From the NCBI GenBank assembly GCA_001599595.1, contig BCHH01000003.1:4079060-4143059 (forward strand): DNA of 64,000 nt, given 5' to 3'. This DNA comes from Beverwykella pulmonaria (Eukaryota; Ascomycota; Dothideomycetes; Pleosporales; Melanommataceae). Positions 53,945 to 64,000 of the stretch are shown here, piece after piece (position 1 is the first letter of the stretch; each line of letters begins with the position of its first letter). The notes beneath the pieces were generated by a model, which searched no databases, had not been told where the DNA came from, and saw nothing but the letters and a program-made list of their open reading frames with translations. Position numbers and translations under genes: made by a program.

Positions 53945-56900
53945 TCAGGTCATCTTTTTCCAGACACCGTAAGGCAAGAATCGCTCCAGCTCCTCCAAGC
54001 ACACCGCAGCGGCAATGTATTTCCAACTTTTTAAGTATCCTACCTTTCGAACATGAAGTCCTTCTTCCTCGATGCCTATTGCAAGACAAGCGATAGCTCT
54101 AGGCAAGGCTTCACTAGTGTCTCCATCATCATCCGTCCTAATGTTGTCGACCGTGTGGGTGACATGTCTGTTAAACTCTTCGCGCATCGCAAGCATATAT
54201 TCCCGGCTCTTCTTGCTCTGGAATCCGTTGGATCCGACAATCTGGCCGCTGATCACCTCGACTTCACTCACAGGCTGTTGAAGATTTGGGGACGCGCTGT
54301 ACATGCTTTCGGCCATGTTATACTCATATCTATTTTCGTTAGCATGGGTAAATAAAATTTCGAAAAAATGTGGGGAGAGTTACGTTTCGCGAAGATCACG
54401 GGCAAGAGGTCGATACTGCTGCCATTGCACGAGAAGCGCTTCTTTCTTAACGTATGACAGCAATTTCCGCATCATATCTCCACGACCAGTGGTATTCGAA
54501 CGCTGTCGGCTGAGCATTTCGATTTCCTTCAAGAATTTTCGCTCGTCGATGTCCCTGAACAAAACTCCGAGTGTCTTGTGACTCTCGTAGTAGCGTGGTT
54601 TCCTCGTTTCTTCATCAAGCGCAGCGACAACATCTTCCTCTTCATTCTCATATACTTGTTCTGCGACCACAGCTCTATTGTTCTCAATATGTATGCGTGG
54701 ACCGGTAGCCATGAAGTCTGGCTTCGTGTGGTCATATTTGGGGATTTCTGCAACGTTGACGGGTATTCCAGTCTTCGAGTAATCTACAGCGGTAGAAGCT
54801 AGCTGGGCTAGCTTGATGCAATCTGGATGAAGTACACCCTCTGAGTAACGATCGGCGAATTGAAGATGCATATTGGAAATTTGTCCCAATCGATCAGTTT
54901 TCATGAATGTGAGCTATAAAACGTTAGCATTGATCTTCAACAATTGAAAACGTGCCGAGGAACTAGTTATATCTTGAGGGACCCAAAGTAAACTTGATAA
55001 GAAGGCACGGCAGTTAAGCTCGGCATACATGGGCTGTTTCATTTTTCTCATGAATGTGCTTCCTAGCTGAAGAAAGGGCGATTATTCTGCAATCTATACT
55101 GGCTCCTTCCAACACTTACCAAGAAATCGCTCATGTCTTCTACAGTCACTGTTCGGCCTATATCGACTGGCGTAACCCGTGGGTAATCAGCGGGTTCGTG
55201 TGAAGTCTCCAGGACTAATTCAGGATCCCAAATAACATTATAAAGATCTCCGTCAAGATCTCCCCCGGAAAGGCAGCTCGGGAGATCGCGGACGCCATAT
55301 TGCGAGAATACAATACAGTTATTCAGCGCTTTGAGAGGCGAATTCTGTGGGACGTCTATGGCCTCAACGAGTTGAATATCGCCTGGATGAAGGGCTGGGG
55401 CTCGAGTAATGATGACTTTGTCAGCTTTGAGCACAACTTTCCTAGTACTTCCGGGCGCTTGTTCGAAAGTACAGTATATCTCCCCCTCCTGCAGGTATCC
55501 AGTCTCATCCATGATACCATGAAGAGTGACGCCTTCATCGAGTAAGATTCGGGATCGGTATTTGAGCTGTCGGAGCAAGGACAGTGTAGTGACTTGTATG
55601 ACGCCCCAGAGGAACTCGTCTTCCTGGATCTCAACTCCTATGTGGCCCAAGATGCTGATCAGTGCCGGCAGATGAGCTGCACTTCCGACGCGATGAAAGT
55701 CTAAAAGCTGTGATGCGTTGATTGATGAGTTCGTCATCATCCTCAGCTCCTTGACACGTTCCCTCTGCAGTCGCAAGAAGACCTCCGTTGGAATCCCCAG
55801 ATCTTCTAGGATTTTGATATATTGCCTATTTAGAAAGCATGGCAGCTTTCTGAAGTTCGCGCCGCACATCTCGACATCCCAGCTCTGAGACCCTTCAAAC
55901 TTTTGCATGGAGTTGCGGATGTAGATGGCTTCGCCTCGCAATCGATTGTCCAAGGACACGAGGCCTTTCACACCTGTTGAGGTTAGCTAGTGATTCTTAC
56001 AGATACAAAAGAGGCCCAAGGACCTTGAAAGCGAATCTGAAGTACTGTTGGCTGAAGGTTTCGTGACGCCGTCCAGTTTGCCCAGATCTTTTTGAGCAGC
56101 CCTGGAGAAATTGTACCACAACCGTCACTGAACACGCGACCGTTCCGCTCAACGTCAGGCATGATGAACCTGTTCTCCGGTTCTATCTTGACTGAACCGC
56201 TGGTGTCTGAGAAAGCCTGTCCAATCCTAGCGGCACATTTGGCGGGAGACCTAATGGCTGAAAAGTTTCCAAGACGAGCAATTATAACGGGGGCTAAAAT
56301 GATGGCCCCGTCTTGTACAAACGGGGCACAGAACCAGCAGGTCTGAGATCTTAACGAACTAATCGTAAATATGCGGTCAGTAGGTTATTCAACAAGAGGG
56401 CACAGGTAGTAGAACATGGTAGTTCGGAAAGAAACCTCGCTTACCTATGCGAGAATCCTAAGAACTTATAAGACCTTCCAGCAATACGAATCGAGTTGCG
56501 AAGTACTTCTTGGTACCTTGCACTATAAATGCGTTCGTTGGAGGTCCGAGAGTCAAAATGCAAAGTTGCACCGTCCTCATCGGCAAATTGAACTCTAATG
56601 AAGTAATCAGAATGGGTTTCGTACTGCCGAATGACACGGTTCGATACCTGTATGTTTATCAGCAACCGCTTGAGTGCTAGTTGTAGGGCACGTACTTCGA
56701 GGTCAGGGCCGTCAAGGTAAAGGCCTGTTGGTGTAACCATGACCCTGTGGACTAACACCATGTGCTTGTGCTTGCTTTCGATGTCCAGAAGCGAGGATTC
56801 CATCTTGAAATTTTCAATCCTCTCTTTCAGACTTGCGAGCAGCTGCTTGGGATGAAATTTCCTCCCATCAACGCCAGGCCCAGGGAACTCTAGCAGGGTT

Positions 56901-58036
56901 GAGAACCGTCGAATTCCTTCAGCGACTACAGCTGAGCTGTGAGTGTTGCAGATTGCACCTATGTCGGGGAGCAGCTGGGCCACCAACATAGGTGGTAAGT
57001 ATCCATTAGTCGCTAGTCTATGGATTTGAAACTTTACCCTGAAAGCAATCGGTTGATTTTGGAGCGTAGTTTGAAGTTGATTGAGCTGTTTTGCGTAAGG
57101 CAGCATGGACGTCTCAAAAGGCGTAAACATGGAAACATGGGAGAGAGTCTTCCGGTTGGCTCTGAGTACGTTTGACACTGACGCCATCTGTTGGGTCGAA
57201 TCTAGCCTCACTCGGTAGACGAAGCAGCTACCGGCCACTTGGGCATGGTTGTTATTTAGGCTCTCCAGCCGGGTTTTTGGAAGCTGGCGTTGCTGGGATG
57301 GGCGTCCAAACGCAAGGCTCGCAAACTGGTCGGAGATGTCTGGTAATTGAAACAGCTTCGGCGAGTAGTGGAGCGCAAAGGTAACGCTAGGTTCCGACTG
57401 GTGTCCCAGGACCACGCTTTCGATGGTGTGGTACGCAATGTCGATTCTTTGCTCACTAGCCAAGGCGTTAAATGATTGAAGAATCAACGCAACCGAATCA
57501 TGGCCGAACAATAATTTACCAGGTCGGTCATCGTTGTACTGCGGCGAGAAGACTAGCTGCGACCCACTGAAGGTCCAGTAGCCACAATAAGTGTTCACAG
57601 TGTTGAAGGTGCGTTGGGCGGGTTGATGCGCGCCAGGCTGAACATGCTGTAGCCTTTCGAGGCGATGTTGTTCATCCAAATGGAGGGCACGGATGTCCAC
57701 GTCCTTGGGTGCGTTCTTGCTCGGGGTGAAGATGAGCAGTTTTCGGCGGAAAAACAAGGGCAAGGCGGGTAACTGCCCCGGGGTAGGATCCACAAGAAAG
57801 CCGTGCCGGATAAGGAAGTTGGTGGCCTTTGCGGCGTCACCAATGGTTAGAATGGCACACGGCTTACCCTGCTAGCGATCAGTCTCGATACGAATAGAGA
57901 ATAATTTGTGACATCTGACCTTGATCTTCTGGAAATAGTAGATGAAGATGTCCAGTTGGTGCAAATATGGCTGGATGTACTGACTGACCTCCTTCTCCCT
58001 GCTCGACACAGGGAAGCCGCGGAGGAAGAGGTCCAT
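53945..58036 (-). CDS. RNA-dependent RNA polymerase of the RNA-silencing type (QDE-1/SAD-1/RRP family)
   Basis: Six exons on the minus strand, 58036-57920, 57868-56445, 56358-56024, 55973-55120, 54913-54384 and 54329-53945, give 1,214 residues, a normal length. The N-terminal exon (MDLFLRGFPVSSREKEVSQY) looks like an RRM-type start. The central part has the block FLGFSH-SSLR...QTCWF, FSDGCGTISPGL, and the catalytic DLDGD in CLSGGDLDGDLYNVIWD, the double-psi beta-barrel metal site of eukaryotic RdRPs. Downstream comes FMKTDRLGQISNMHLQFADR. These enzymes make double-stranded RNA for quelling, meiotic silencing or small-RNA defence. Five introns are 50-86 nt but the one at 55119-54914 is 206 nt. 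The start is the ATG that gives the conserved LRGFP motif. Confidence 0.92.
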
Positions 58037-59397
58037 GGTCGAATTGAAGGCAGGTTGTCATGGAACTTGGCTGCAATACTTTTCAAAGGTGAAGGTGGTT
58101 GGGAAGAGAAGGAGTTGAGGTCACGATAATGGAGAGGGGCTGCAAGTGAAGGTGAGGCGCAGCGGGCGCGAAAAGCGGAGGTGAGCCACCAACCCAGGGT
58201 CCGCAGGCAGCGCGACAGCAAAAGCCATGGCACCGCGTGAGCACCGGCTGCACATCTCGGAGATGCCGTGGTATATGCTATGGGCAGTACTGGCATCTCC
58301 AGCGGCCTCTTCATCACAAGTTGAGGAACAAAGCGTCGTGTAGATGTCTTGGACTACGTCGTAGGTGGCTTGGCGTCGAGCAGCTCTGGGCCTCTGGCTC
58401 CAAATACTCGTGGGTGGGATAGCACGTGATCACACCTCGATCGTCCAACCTCCACTACCTTATGAAGCGCGTAAACCGAACTTCTGCCGGTCTTAAGGCC
58501 TCTATCACTATGCCCATCGTCTTCACGCATATTTCGGAACCTACATCAATCCCACACCCATTTTCACCTTGCAAGACTTGTACTACGAACATGGCACACA
58601 ATTTCAGCCTCGTCGTTAAAGTCTTCTTCGGACTCCTGCCACTTGGAACAACGTACAAAGACTTGAGCGCCTGGTGTCATATAAAATCAAGTCCCTACCA
58701 GCTCACCGAATCCTCTCTCCAATTCCTCTTAATGCCACCATTCTACGTTGGGGCTGACCTTCTGCAGTGAGATAGCCCTCTTATTTCTACGTATATTTTG
58801 TAGAAGGTTAAAATGCCCTATTTCTGCTAATTGAACATGGATTTGTCCTTGCGCTGCTCCACTATGTACAGATAAGTGATAAGGAGTAAAGGTCACCACA
58901 TCATCCTTGCAAGGGGTCGTCGAATGAGCAAAAGATAATTCTCTTGAAATAGCAACTCATGTTTTCCTGAGACACCGCTTTCCCCTGACGTTTAAGGAAT
59001 AAACCGAGCTCATACAGCGAGTTATTAGTTGCTGGCGTGTAGATAAGGTTGCACAGGCATAAGAGGGCGTGAATGCATCCAGATAGTATGTTTATGGACC
59101 TTTTGTGGCTGGCCTTCACCCATGCATCTCGCATGTTAATGGTCCTCCAGATACCTGGTGTTGCACGACATGGACGAGCGGGGATGAATCGCGACCGATG
59201 TGTTGATAGGGTCATTACGCCTTCAGGCTGACATCCCCATGCATCTCGCGTCCTGCTGCCCATTTCGGAATTTGGAGTCAGCTACAGGAAATTCCTCATT
59301 CAGCCTACTGAGGGCATGGCTTCATAGAATCCTCCCGCCATCGTCATCGAACCAAAGGACTTGCAAGACGAAACTAGATACCTCGAGACATTAGACG
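58037..59397. other. Intergenic region, nothing recognised
   Basis: About 1.36 kb lies between the divergent RdRP and membrane protein genes. A short plus frame at 58426-58770 has no convincing family character. The first 300 bp are GC-rich. Confidence 0.45.
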
Positions 59398-61581
59398 ATG
59401 AATATGAAATTGAAAAACCCACTACTAGCGCCTTTGCGCCTGCTCTTCGCTCTTATCGCAATTGCGTCTGTTGGTCGAGCTACACCTATTCCGCGAGCCA
59501 CAATTGATCCAAGCGCAGATGCCTGGGCCGAAGCCCTATCTGGAGTGGGACCTCTTATTCTTCTTGTTGGTGAACGAAACACCAAACAGCTCTTGCGAGA
59601 CATGCGAGGGGCTCATAGCATTCTCAGCCTTGCCTTCGCGCCAATCGGACTACTCAGCGTTCTGACTAGCATGATACGAATATGCGGAGCCCATTCCTTG
59701 AGGTCATTCCTAGGATACCAACACGAGGCGAGGACTGCGGCAGCAATGGAGGTCACTCGGGTCAACTGTGGAAGTGTACATGCGGAACTGGTGGGTGGCT
59801 CTATCGTTCGGTCGACCGTGCCCAATCCACCCAGTCAGGCTCTCGCTGTTGTGCTTCTCAGTGGTGGCTCGGAAATGACTGTTGTTGAATGTGTCGAGCA
59901 GATACGGAACTATGAAGCTTTAGAGACTAAGCTTCGACGAAAGGATTGTCCCCCAGGAGCTGTAGAAATGAGGTGGTGCTTCAGAATCACCTCAGTCGTC
60001 TCCGATGACGATTCCGCGGGCGCCATGGTGTCTATCATCTCCCATGTTCTCAACGTCTCGGATGATTGCTGGCAACTTCCTCGTACCTCAAAGCTAATTG
60101 TTCAACCCAAATCCTTGTCTCGTCCAAAATACTCTCGCAGTAGTTCATCTGGCTGGTCATTATACTCTACATTGACCGGGTCGACTTTATTTTCACGACG
60201 TACGACATCTTCAAAACAATCGGATGAGAATCCTCCTTTTGTGTTACCACGACCATTGAGAATTACCTTTCTCTGCACTTTCAGTGCTCTCTCTGAGTTT
60301 AGTGCGGGACCTACAACCCCTAGGCTTTCGTCGTTGTTCATTGCAATCGGTTCACTGATCGCCATGTTAGCAGTGCAAATACTTTCTTTTTGGAACAAAG
60401 GCTGGACATCTGCCGCGCCTATTATGGTCATTGCAGGCTACGTTGGGCTATTCTCTGGAGTCAGCGCTTCCGTGTGGCTGATATACAACTCTCAGGATTC
60501 AGAGCCCCTTCCCATGCAAAGGCACCGACACGGGGTCGAATGGAAATACGGTGTTATCGATGCCATTAAAAAGCCTGACAGCATGGATACATCCGGGACT
60601 CCGTTTCAACGGAACAGATCAATGGTCTTAAACTTGGAGGCAGCTTGGCTTAAGCATCCTACCAGAAAACGTCTTCTGCTTTCATGGCTCACAACGATAT
60701 TTTTAACCCTAGCTTTTGTGATCCATTACCTTGGTCTTCGGTCCTCAAAGTGGTGGCTTGCGGTGGCCGAGTTGTTCATATGTTTGATCGCCGCCTTTTT
60801 GAGGGCAATAATCAAAACGGAGCCTTCGCGAGACAAGTTTAAGAAAGATGACCAAGTCTTTGTTGACAAGCGCTGCTACTCGACAGGCATACTGAACCCA
60901 ACTCGGCCGACGCGCATTGAGAAAGAAAAGAGAACAGGCGACCTCGTAGACCTCCGGATGTATTCACTTCAAAGAACTGAATGTACTCCCGCTAAAAGCG
61001 AACTTATTGCATGGAGCGCTGCCAAGCTTCTCCTTGAAAGGCCCCGCATTGCAGATGAGGTTTTGAAACTGACGGACATGAGCGTAACAATATGTAAGAG
61101 AGACGCTAAAACTGAGCGTAGTGTCGTCGTGGCTTATGCTGGAGGCGTTTTAACGGAAGAGGGCCTTGCCTTCCCGAATGCGCAAATGTGTCTTGCATTC
61201 TCAACAGCAGTACCTGATCTTGCGGCACCAACACCTTTGCTCGTACGAGGCATTATGCGCCAACCAGAATGGAGTATCGAGCAGCCTTTTCTGGCGAAGA
61301 AGAATCTGCCATGGCTCGGCGGCATGTATATCACGACCTTGGACTCGCTGTTATCATGGTGGATTCTATCCGAGGATAGGAACGACATGAACGACCAACA
61401 TAGCAACCTCCATGGGTCCATGTTGATGATCAGTATGGCCTTCTTTGTTGCTATATTGAAGGGTTATGGAGATGATGTAGGACTTGTGGATGAGATCGAA
61501 CAATTACACGAGGGTGGTAGCAAGGACGAAAGGAACATTGCGGCAAGCCTGGTCAGTTTCTTGGGCGAACAATTGAAGTAG
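59398..61581 (+). CDS. Large fungal membrane protein of unknown function
   Basis: One intronless frame of 727 residues. Hydrophobic segments lie at about 12-27 (LRLLFALIAIASVG, signal-anchor-like), 73-93 (SILSLAFAPIGLLSVLTSMI), 303-330 (SSLFIAIGSLIAMLAVQIL), 338-360 (PIMVIAGYVGLFSGVSASVWL), 421-440 (LLLSWLTTIFLTLAFVIHYL) and 449-468 (WWLAVAELFICLIAAFL). The conserved-looking N-terminal part reads GPLILLVGERNTKQLLRDM and RSFLGYQHEARTAAAMEVT. I have a general impression of similar fungal proteins, some next to ankyrin or NLR genes, but know no function. No catalytic motif is seen. The C-terminal 250 residues look globular and cytoplasmic. Confidence 0.72.
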   Translation: MNMKLKNPLLAPLRLLFALIAIASVGRATPIPRATIDPSADAWAEALSGVGPLILLVGERNTKQLLRDMRGAHSILSLAFAPIGLLSVLTSMIRICGAHSLRSFLGYQHEARTAAAMEVTRVNCGSVHAELVGGSIVRSTVPNPPSQALAVVLLSGGSEMTVVECVEQIRNYEALETKLRRKDCPPGAVEMRWCFRITSVVSDDDSAGAMVSIISHVLNVSDDCWQLPRTSKLIVQPKSLSRPKYSRSSSSGWSLYSTLTGSTLFSRRTTSSKQSDENPPFVLPRPLRITFLCTFSALSEFSAGPTTPRLSSLFIAIGSLIAMLAVQILSFWNKGWTSAAPIMVIAGYVGLFSGVSASVWLIYNSQDSEPLPMQRHRHGVEWKYGVIDAIKKPDSMDTSGTPFQRNRSMVLNLEAAWLKHPTRKRLLLSWLTTIFLTLAFVIHYLGLRSSKWWLAVAELFICLIAAFLRAIIKTEPSRDKFKKDDQVFVDKRCYSTGILNPTRPTRIEKEKRTGDLVDLRMYSLQRTECTPAKSELIAWSAAKLLLERPRIADEVLKLTDMSVTICKRDAKTERSVVVAYAGGVLTEEGLAFPNAQMCLAFSTAVPDLAAPTPLLVRGIMRQPEWSIEQPFLAKKNLPWLGGMYITTLDSLLSWWILSEDRNDMNDQHSNLHGSMLMISMAFFVAILKGYGDDVGLVDEIEQLHEGGSKDERNIAASLVSFLGEQLK

Positions 61582-62029
61582 GGGCTGAGAACTTGGGGTC
61601 GAAGTTAAGGGAATATTTTTGATAATGGGTTGTACTATCTCACGTCCTTTCATCATTTCAAGCCGTCTCATCTCCACTCTCGCGATTGGATTCACTACAG
61701 GCTAGCGCTGTTGTCATCACAGTGCTAGTCACTCATTCATGGCGAGGGCTGCGTAGTTTCTAAACTGGAGTAATCACTTCCTTACTATAGTACCTAATAT
61801 AGCAAGACTTGCAACTTGGCGGGGACTTTAGTGTAGCTTGGTGCGACTCGGTGGAGGGTGGAAGGCTGATCTATGGGGACAATAATGAGTGACGCTAGTA
61901 CGAAAATTGGGCCCGATCAAGCAAACCCCTTCGAACAACTACGCCGCTTCAACAATCACACTACTGAAGCGTGATCCGCAACGATCATTAGACAGCCCAA
62001 AACATCTGGCCGCGAGATTGTCCTACATC
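61582..62029. other. Intergenic region, nothing recognised
   Basis: About 0.45 kb lies between the membrane protein gene and the P450 relic, holding a 3' region and possibly the old promoter of the relic. Confidence 0.4.
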
Positions 62030-62490
62030 ATGCCTTCAACCATCTCGCTTGCAGTTGCTCTCTTTGCGGGCGTGACGACTGTCGAAGCCACCTTCTTTGT
62101 CAAGCTCTACTGCGACCGCACGATGCTGAAGGACCGTCAACGAAAGGGACTGGTAAACATCCGATTGATTTAGACTGTAAATAATGACCTCATTGACACC
62201 CGTAGCCCGTAGCACTAGGCCACTCGTTTCTCTTCGGCCATCTACTGTACCTGAAGTCTGTTCTGGATCGACTGCCCAAGGATGCACACTACAAGTACGG
62301 CTTTGCGACAATTGTGCGAGAAGAATTCTATAATACGGGCGCCTTCTACATGGATCTATAGCCCGTGAGTAATCTATTCCTCGCCGTCGCTTCTCCTCAA
62401 ATTGCTACGCAGGTCGTACAGGGAAATCCACCGCTCACGAATGACCACCCAAAGTTGCTTCGTCGGTTCATAAAACTCTTCACTAGGTGC
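62030..62490 (+). pseudogene. 5' fragment of a cytochrome P450 gene, broken and truncated
   Basis: Three exon-like pieces, 62030-62152, 62206-62364 and from 62413, spell a P450 N-terminus. They hold a membrane anchor ending in DRQRKGL, then HSFLFGHLLYLKSVLDRLPK and DAHYKYGF, and after the next intron-like gap a segment near LTNDHPKLLRRFI. The splice sites keep phase. A stop (TAG, 62359-62361) stands where the family has the Trp of DLWP, one base change. Homology ends near 62490, where decayed retrotransposon sequence begins. The catalytic core (I-helix, ExxR, haem loop) is absent, so this cannot be functional. Confidence 0.65.
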
Positions 62491-62499
62491 TCAACATCT

Positions 62500-62910
62500 T
62501 TAAACACTCACTAGTTGTACAAAAACCTTACAAAAGCCTAGTTAACAGCACTATTCCTTACGCGCACTAAAGCAGTAGGACGAAAGAGATAGCTAACTAC
62601 CTAACACGTCCCTAGCGTTACAAAGGAATGCAAATGTGGGTGGCGTGAATAGACAGTGCAACATGTAGTCTTCCACTGCCCAAGATACAACTGCAAAGCA
62701 CTACTGCGCCGTTTTTAATGGCAAACGTCTACACAAAGTGCTAGGAGACCCCGTACAGGCAGCAGCAAAGTGGTCTATACAACAGCACGTTTTGCAGCAG
62801 TTTACAGTAGCAAAAGAACTAGAAAACAAGAGAGTCATCAAATACCAGCAAGCAGACGGATTATCAATGTGGGAGCGAAGGAACAACGACGACGAAGCGA
62901 CTAGCTAAAT
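62500..62910 (+). mobile_element. Decayed 3' end of a LINE-type (non-LTR) retrotransposon
   Basis: Broken translation on the plus strand shows CKCGWRE, then a stop, then TVQHVVFHCPRYN, the zinc-knuckle-like CxCG...TVxHVxxxCP tail found at the end of LINE polyproteins in fungi (Tad1/I-like). It is followed by AAKWSIQQHVLQQFTVAKEL and a stop near 62908. The many in-frame TAG/TAA codons fit repeat-induced point mutation, as at CAG-to-TAG. Only the last part of the element is present, typical of 5'-truncated copies. Exact ends are not visible. Confidence 0.55.
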
Positions 62911-63275
62911 CCTACCTGTCCCTAGACTCTCCCCTTCTCCTCCTTCTCTTCTCTCTCCTAAACTATCCTTCCTTATCTTTAATTTCTCTTTCTTCGTAAT
63001 TTCCCCTATATACAAGGACAAGTGTGACAGGACAGGACAGGGGGTTGATTATTAAAGGAAATAGCTATATACGCTCAAGAACACACCAACAGCATGTAAG
63101 GCATGTGAAAGATTTTCCTCCTAGATAGGTTTCTCCTTACGCAATAGTCTGCATGTCTCCAGCTAGGAACAGTAACAGGCGGTAAATAGATTAAATAATA
63201 ATATATATATATATAACGTTATCACTTACTATTATAGTATAATTATGCAAATGCTAGCCCGAGACCCTGCTTAAA
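62911..63275. other. AT-rich spacer with simple repeats
   Basis: A pyrimidine-rich stretch (62920-63010) may be the 3' untranslated tail of the LINE copy. An (AT)n run follows at about 63203-63222. The ankyrin gene's stop lies at 63276. No coding character is seen. Confidence 0.45.
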
Positions 63276-63312
63276 CTACTCATTCCCATCCTCATCCTCA
63301 TCCTCATCCTCA

Positions 63313-63347
<35 letters not shown>

Positions 63348-64000
63348 ATCCTCATCCTCGTCCTCGTCCTCGTCCTCATCCTCATCCTCATCCTCATCCT
63401 CACCCCTACCCTCATCAGAACCTAGCAGCCAAAGTTCTGGACGTAAATGGATCAAACCCGGCTCTGCAAGATTCTTGGATTGTAGTAGCCAGACCACGGC
63501 TTCATGCCCGTTCTGCTTTGCCCACCATAGCGTTGACAGACCAAACTTATCCTTTAACCCAATGGCGGCACCCTTTTCAAGCAGCAGTTTGGCTACAACT
63601 TCATGCCCGTTCTGCGCTGCTTTCAATAGCGGCGTCTGGCCATTAAAGTTATCTTTTACTTCGATGTTGGCACCCTTCTCAAGCAGCAGCCCGACTACAG
63701 CCTTGTGCCCGTTCTTCGCTGCCATCCAGAGCGGTGTCGCGCCATTTAAGTTATCCTTTGCTTCAATGTTGGCACCCTTCTCAAGAAGCAGCCGAACTAC
63801 AGCCTCGTGCCCGTTCACCGCCGCCATCCAGAGCGGTGTAATTGCAAATGAGTCCTTGCTCTTCACCTCAATATTGGCACCCTTCTTAAGCAGCAGCCTG
63901 ACTACAGCTTCGTGCCCGTCCTGCGCTGCCATCCAGAGCGGCGTCCTGCTATTTAAGTTATCCTTTGCTTCAATGTTGGCACCATTCTCAAGCAGCAGCC
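63276..64000 (-). CDS. Ankyrin-repeat protein, C-terminal part, with Glu-Asp repeat tail
   Basis: The minus strand is open from the window edge to a stop at 63276, about 241 codons. It contains at least five near-identical ankyrin repeats of about 34 residues with the pattern TPLWMAAxNGHEAVVRLLLEKGANIEAKDN. The last repeat is degenerate (LSTLWWAKQNGHEAVVWLLQ). A linker then leads to a tail of about 20 Glu-Asp pairs ending in GNE, encoded by a hexanucleotide repeat. Near-identical repeats suggest recent expansion or homogenisation. Such arrays are common in fungal NLR-like and other self/non-self proteins, and the N-terminal effector and nucleotide-binding regions, if any, lie outside the window. 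Confidence 0.9.
63287..63403. repeat. Hexanucleotide repeat (ATCCTC/GTCCTC)n inside the ankyrin gene
   Basis: About 19 tandem six-base units alternate between ATCCTC and GTCCTC on the plus strand, encoding Glu-Asp pairs on the minus strand. Length changes in whole units would keep the frame, so the tail can vary between strains. Confidence 0.9.

Noticed and set aside
58426..58770. Open frame of 114 codons with a hydrophobic C-terminus
   Set aside because: No recognised domain, and only the last 60 codons look protein-like; not supported.
62030..62340. Reading of the same interval as a small secreted cysteine-rich (effector-like) protein
   Set aside because: A signal-like N-terminus and a Cys-rich second frame can be joined, but the P450 reading keeps splice phase over three pieces and matches several conserved P450 segments.

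Overview
The window is nuclear DNA of a filamentous ascomycete (Pezizomycotina). Genes carry many short introns (about 45-85 nt) with GTAAGT/GTATGT-type donors and CTRAY branch sites. Fungal-specific families dominate: Zn2Cys6 regulator, PTH11-type rhodopsin-domain protein, UMTA-type methyltransferase, HMT1-type ABC transporter, QDE-1/SAD-1-type RNA polymerase. A Dothideomycete (Pleosporales) is my best guess, but that is an inference.

Left part (1-20 kb), mostly housekeeping or general genes. It holds the 5' end of an MRC1/claspin-like checkpoint gene (minus, cut by the window edge), a C2H2 zinc-finger protein, a MOSC-domain protein, an MCT-type MFS transporter, a small multi-span membrane protein, a patatin-like phospholipase with a zinc-finger-like tail, a SnoaL-like protein bracketed by diverged repeats, a class I methyltransferase and a divergent acidic ribosomal stalk protein P1. 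Spacers here are long and I see little in them.

Central part (20.3-53.3 kb), a secondary-metabolite cluster of the epipolythiodioxopiperazine (ETP; gliotoxin/sirodesmin) type. It has an NRPS, gamma-glutamyl cyclotransferase (GliK type), HMT1-like ABC exporter, PLP C-S lyase (GliI type), two thioredoxin-reductase-like dithiol oxidases (GliT type), a CmcJ/GA4-desaturase-like protein, O-methyltransferase (GliM type), MFS transporter, wax-synthase/Tri7-like acyltransferase, glutathione S-transferase (GliG type), Zn2Cys6 regulator (GliZ type) and UMTA methyltransferase (GliN type). A rhodopsin-domain protein and a P450 follow. The expected logic is: the NRPS makes a diketopiperazine, a P450 oxidises it, GliG adds glutathione, GliK and GliI trim the adducts to a dithiol, GliT closes the disulphide, and tailoring enzymes and transporters finish and export it.

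The cluster is unusual in several ways. The NRPS is T-C-A-T-C, lacking the first adenylation domain and the last carrier domain. One GliT paralogue has lost the second cysteine of its CxxC, and a third GliT-like copy survives only as a C-terminal relic at 20.3 kb. No GliJ-type dipeptidase is seen. A palindrome YCGG-N3-CCGR, matching the site known for SirZ/GliZ regulators, lies in all five head-to-head promoters of the core and upstream of the GliN-like gene, but I did not find it near the P450/rhodopsin pair.

Right part (53.9-64 kb): an RNA-dependent RNA polymerase of the RNA-silencing type, a 727-residue membrane protein, a broken P450 cut off by a decayed LINE-type retrotransposon tail, and the 3' end of an ankyrin-repeat gene whose acidic tail is a hexanucleotide repeat. 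This looks like a repeat-prone margin.
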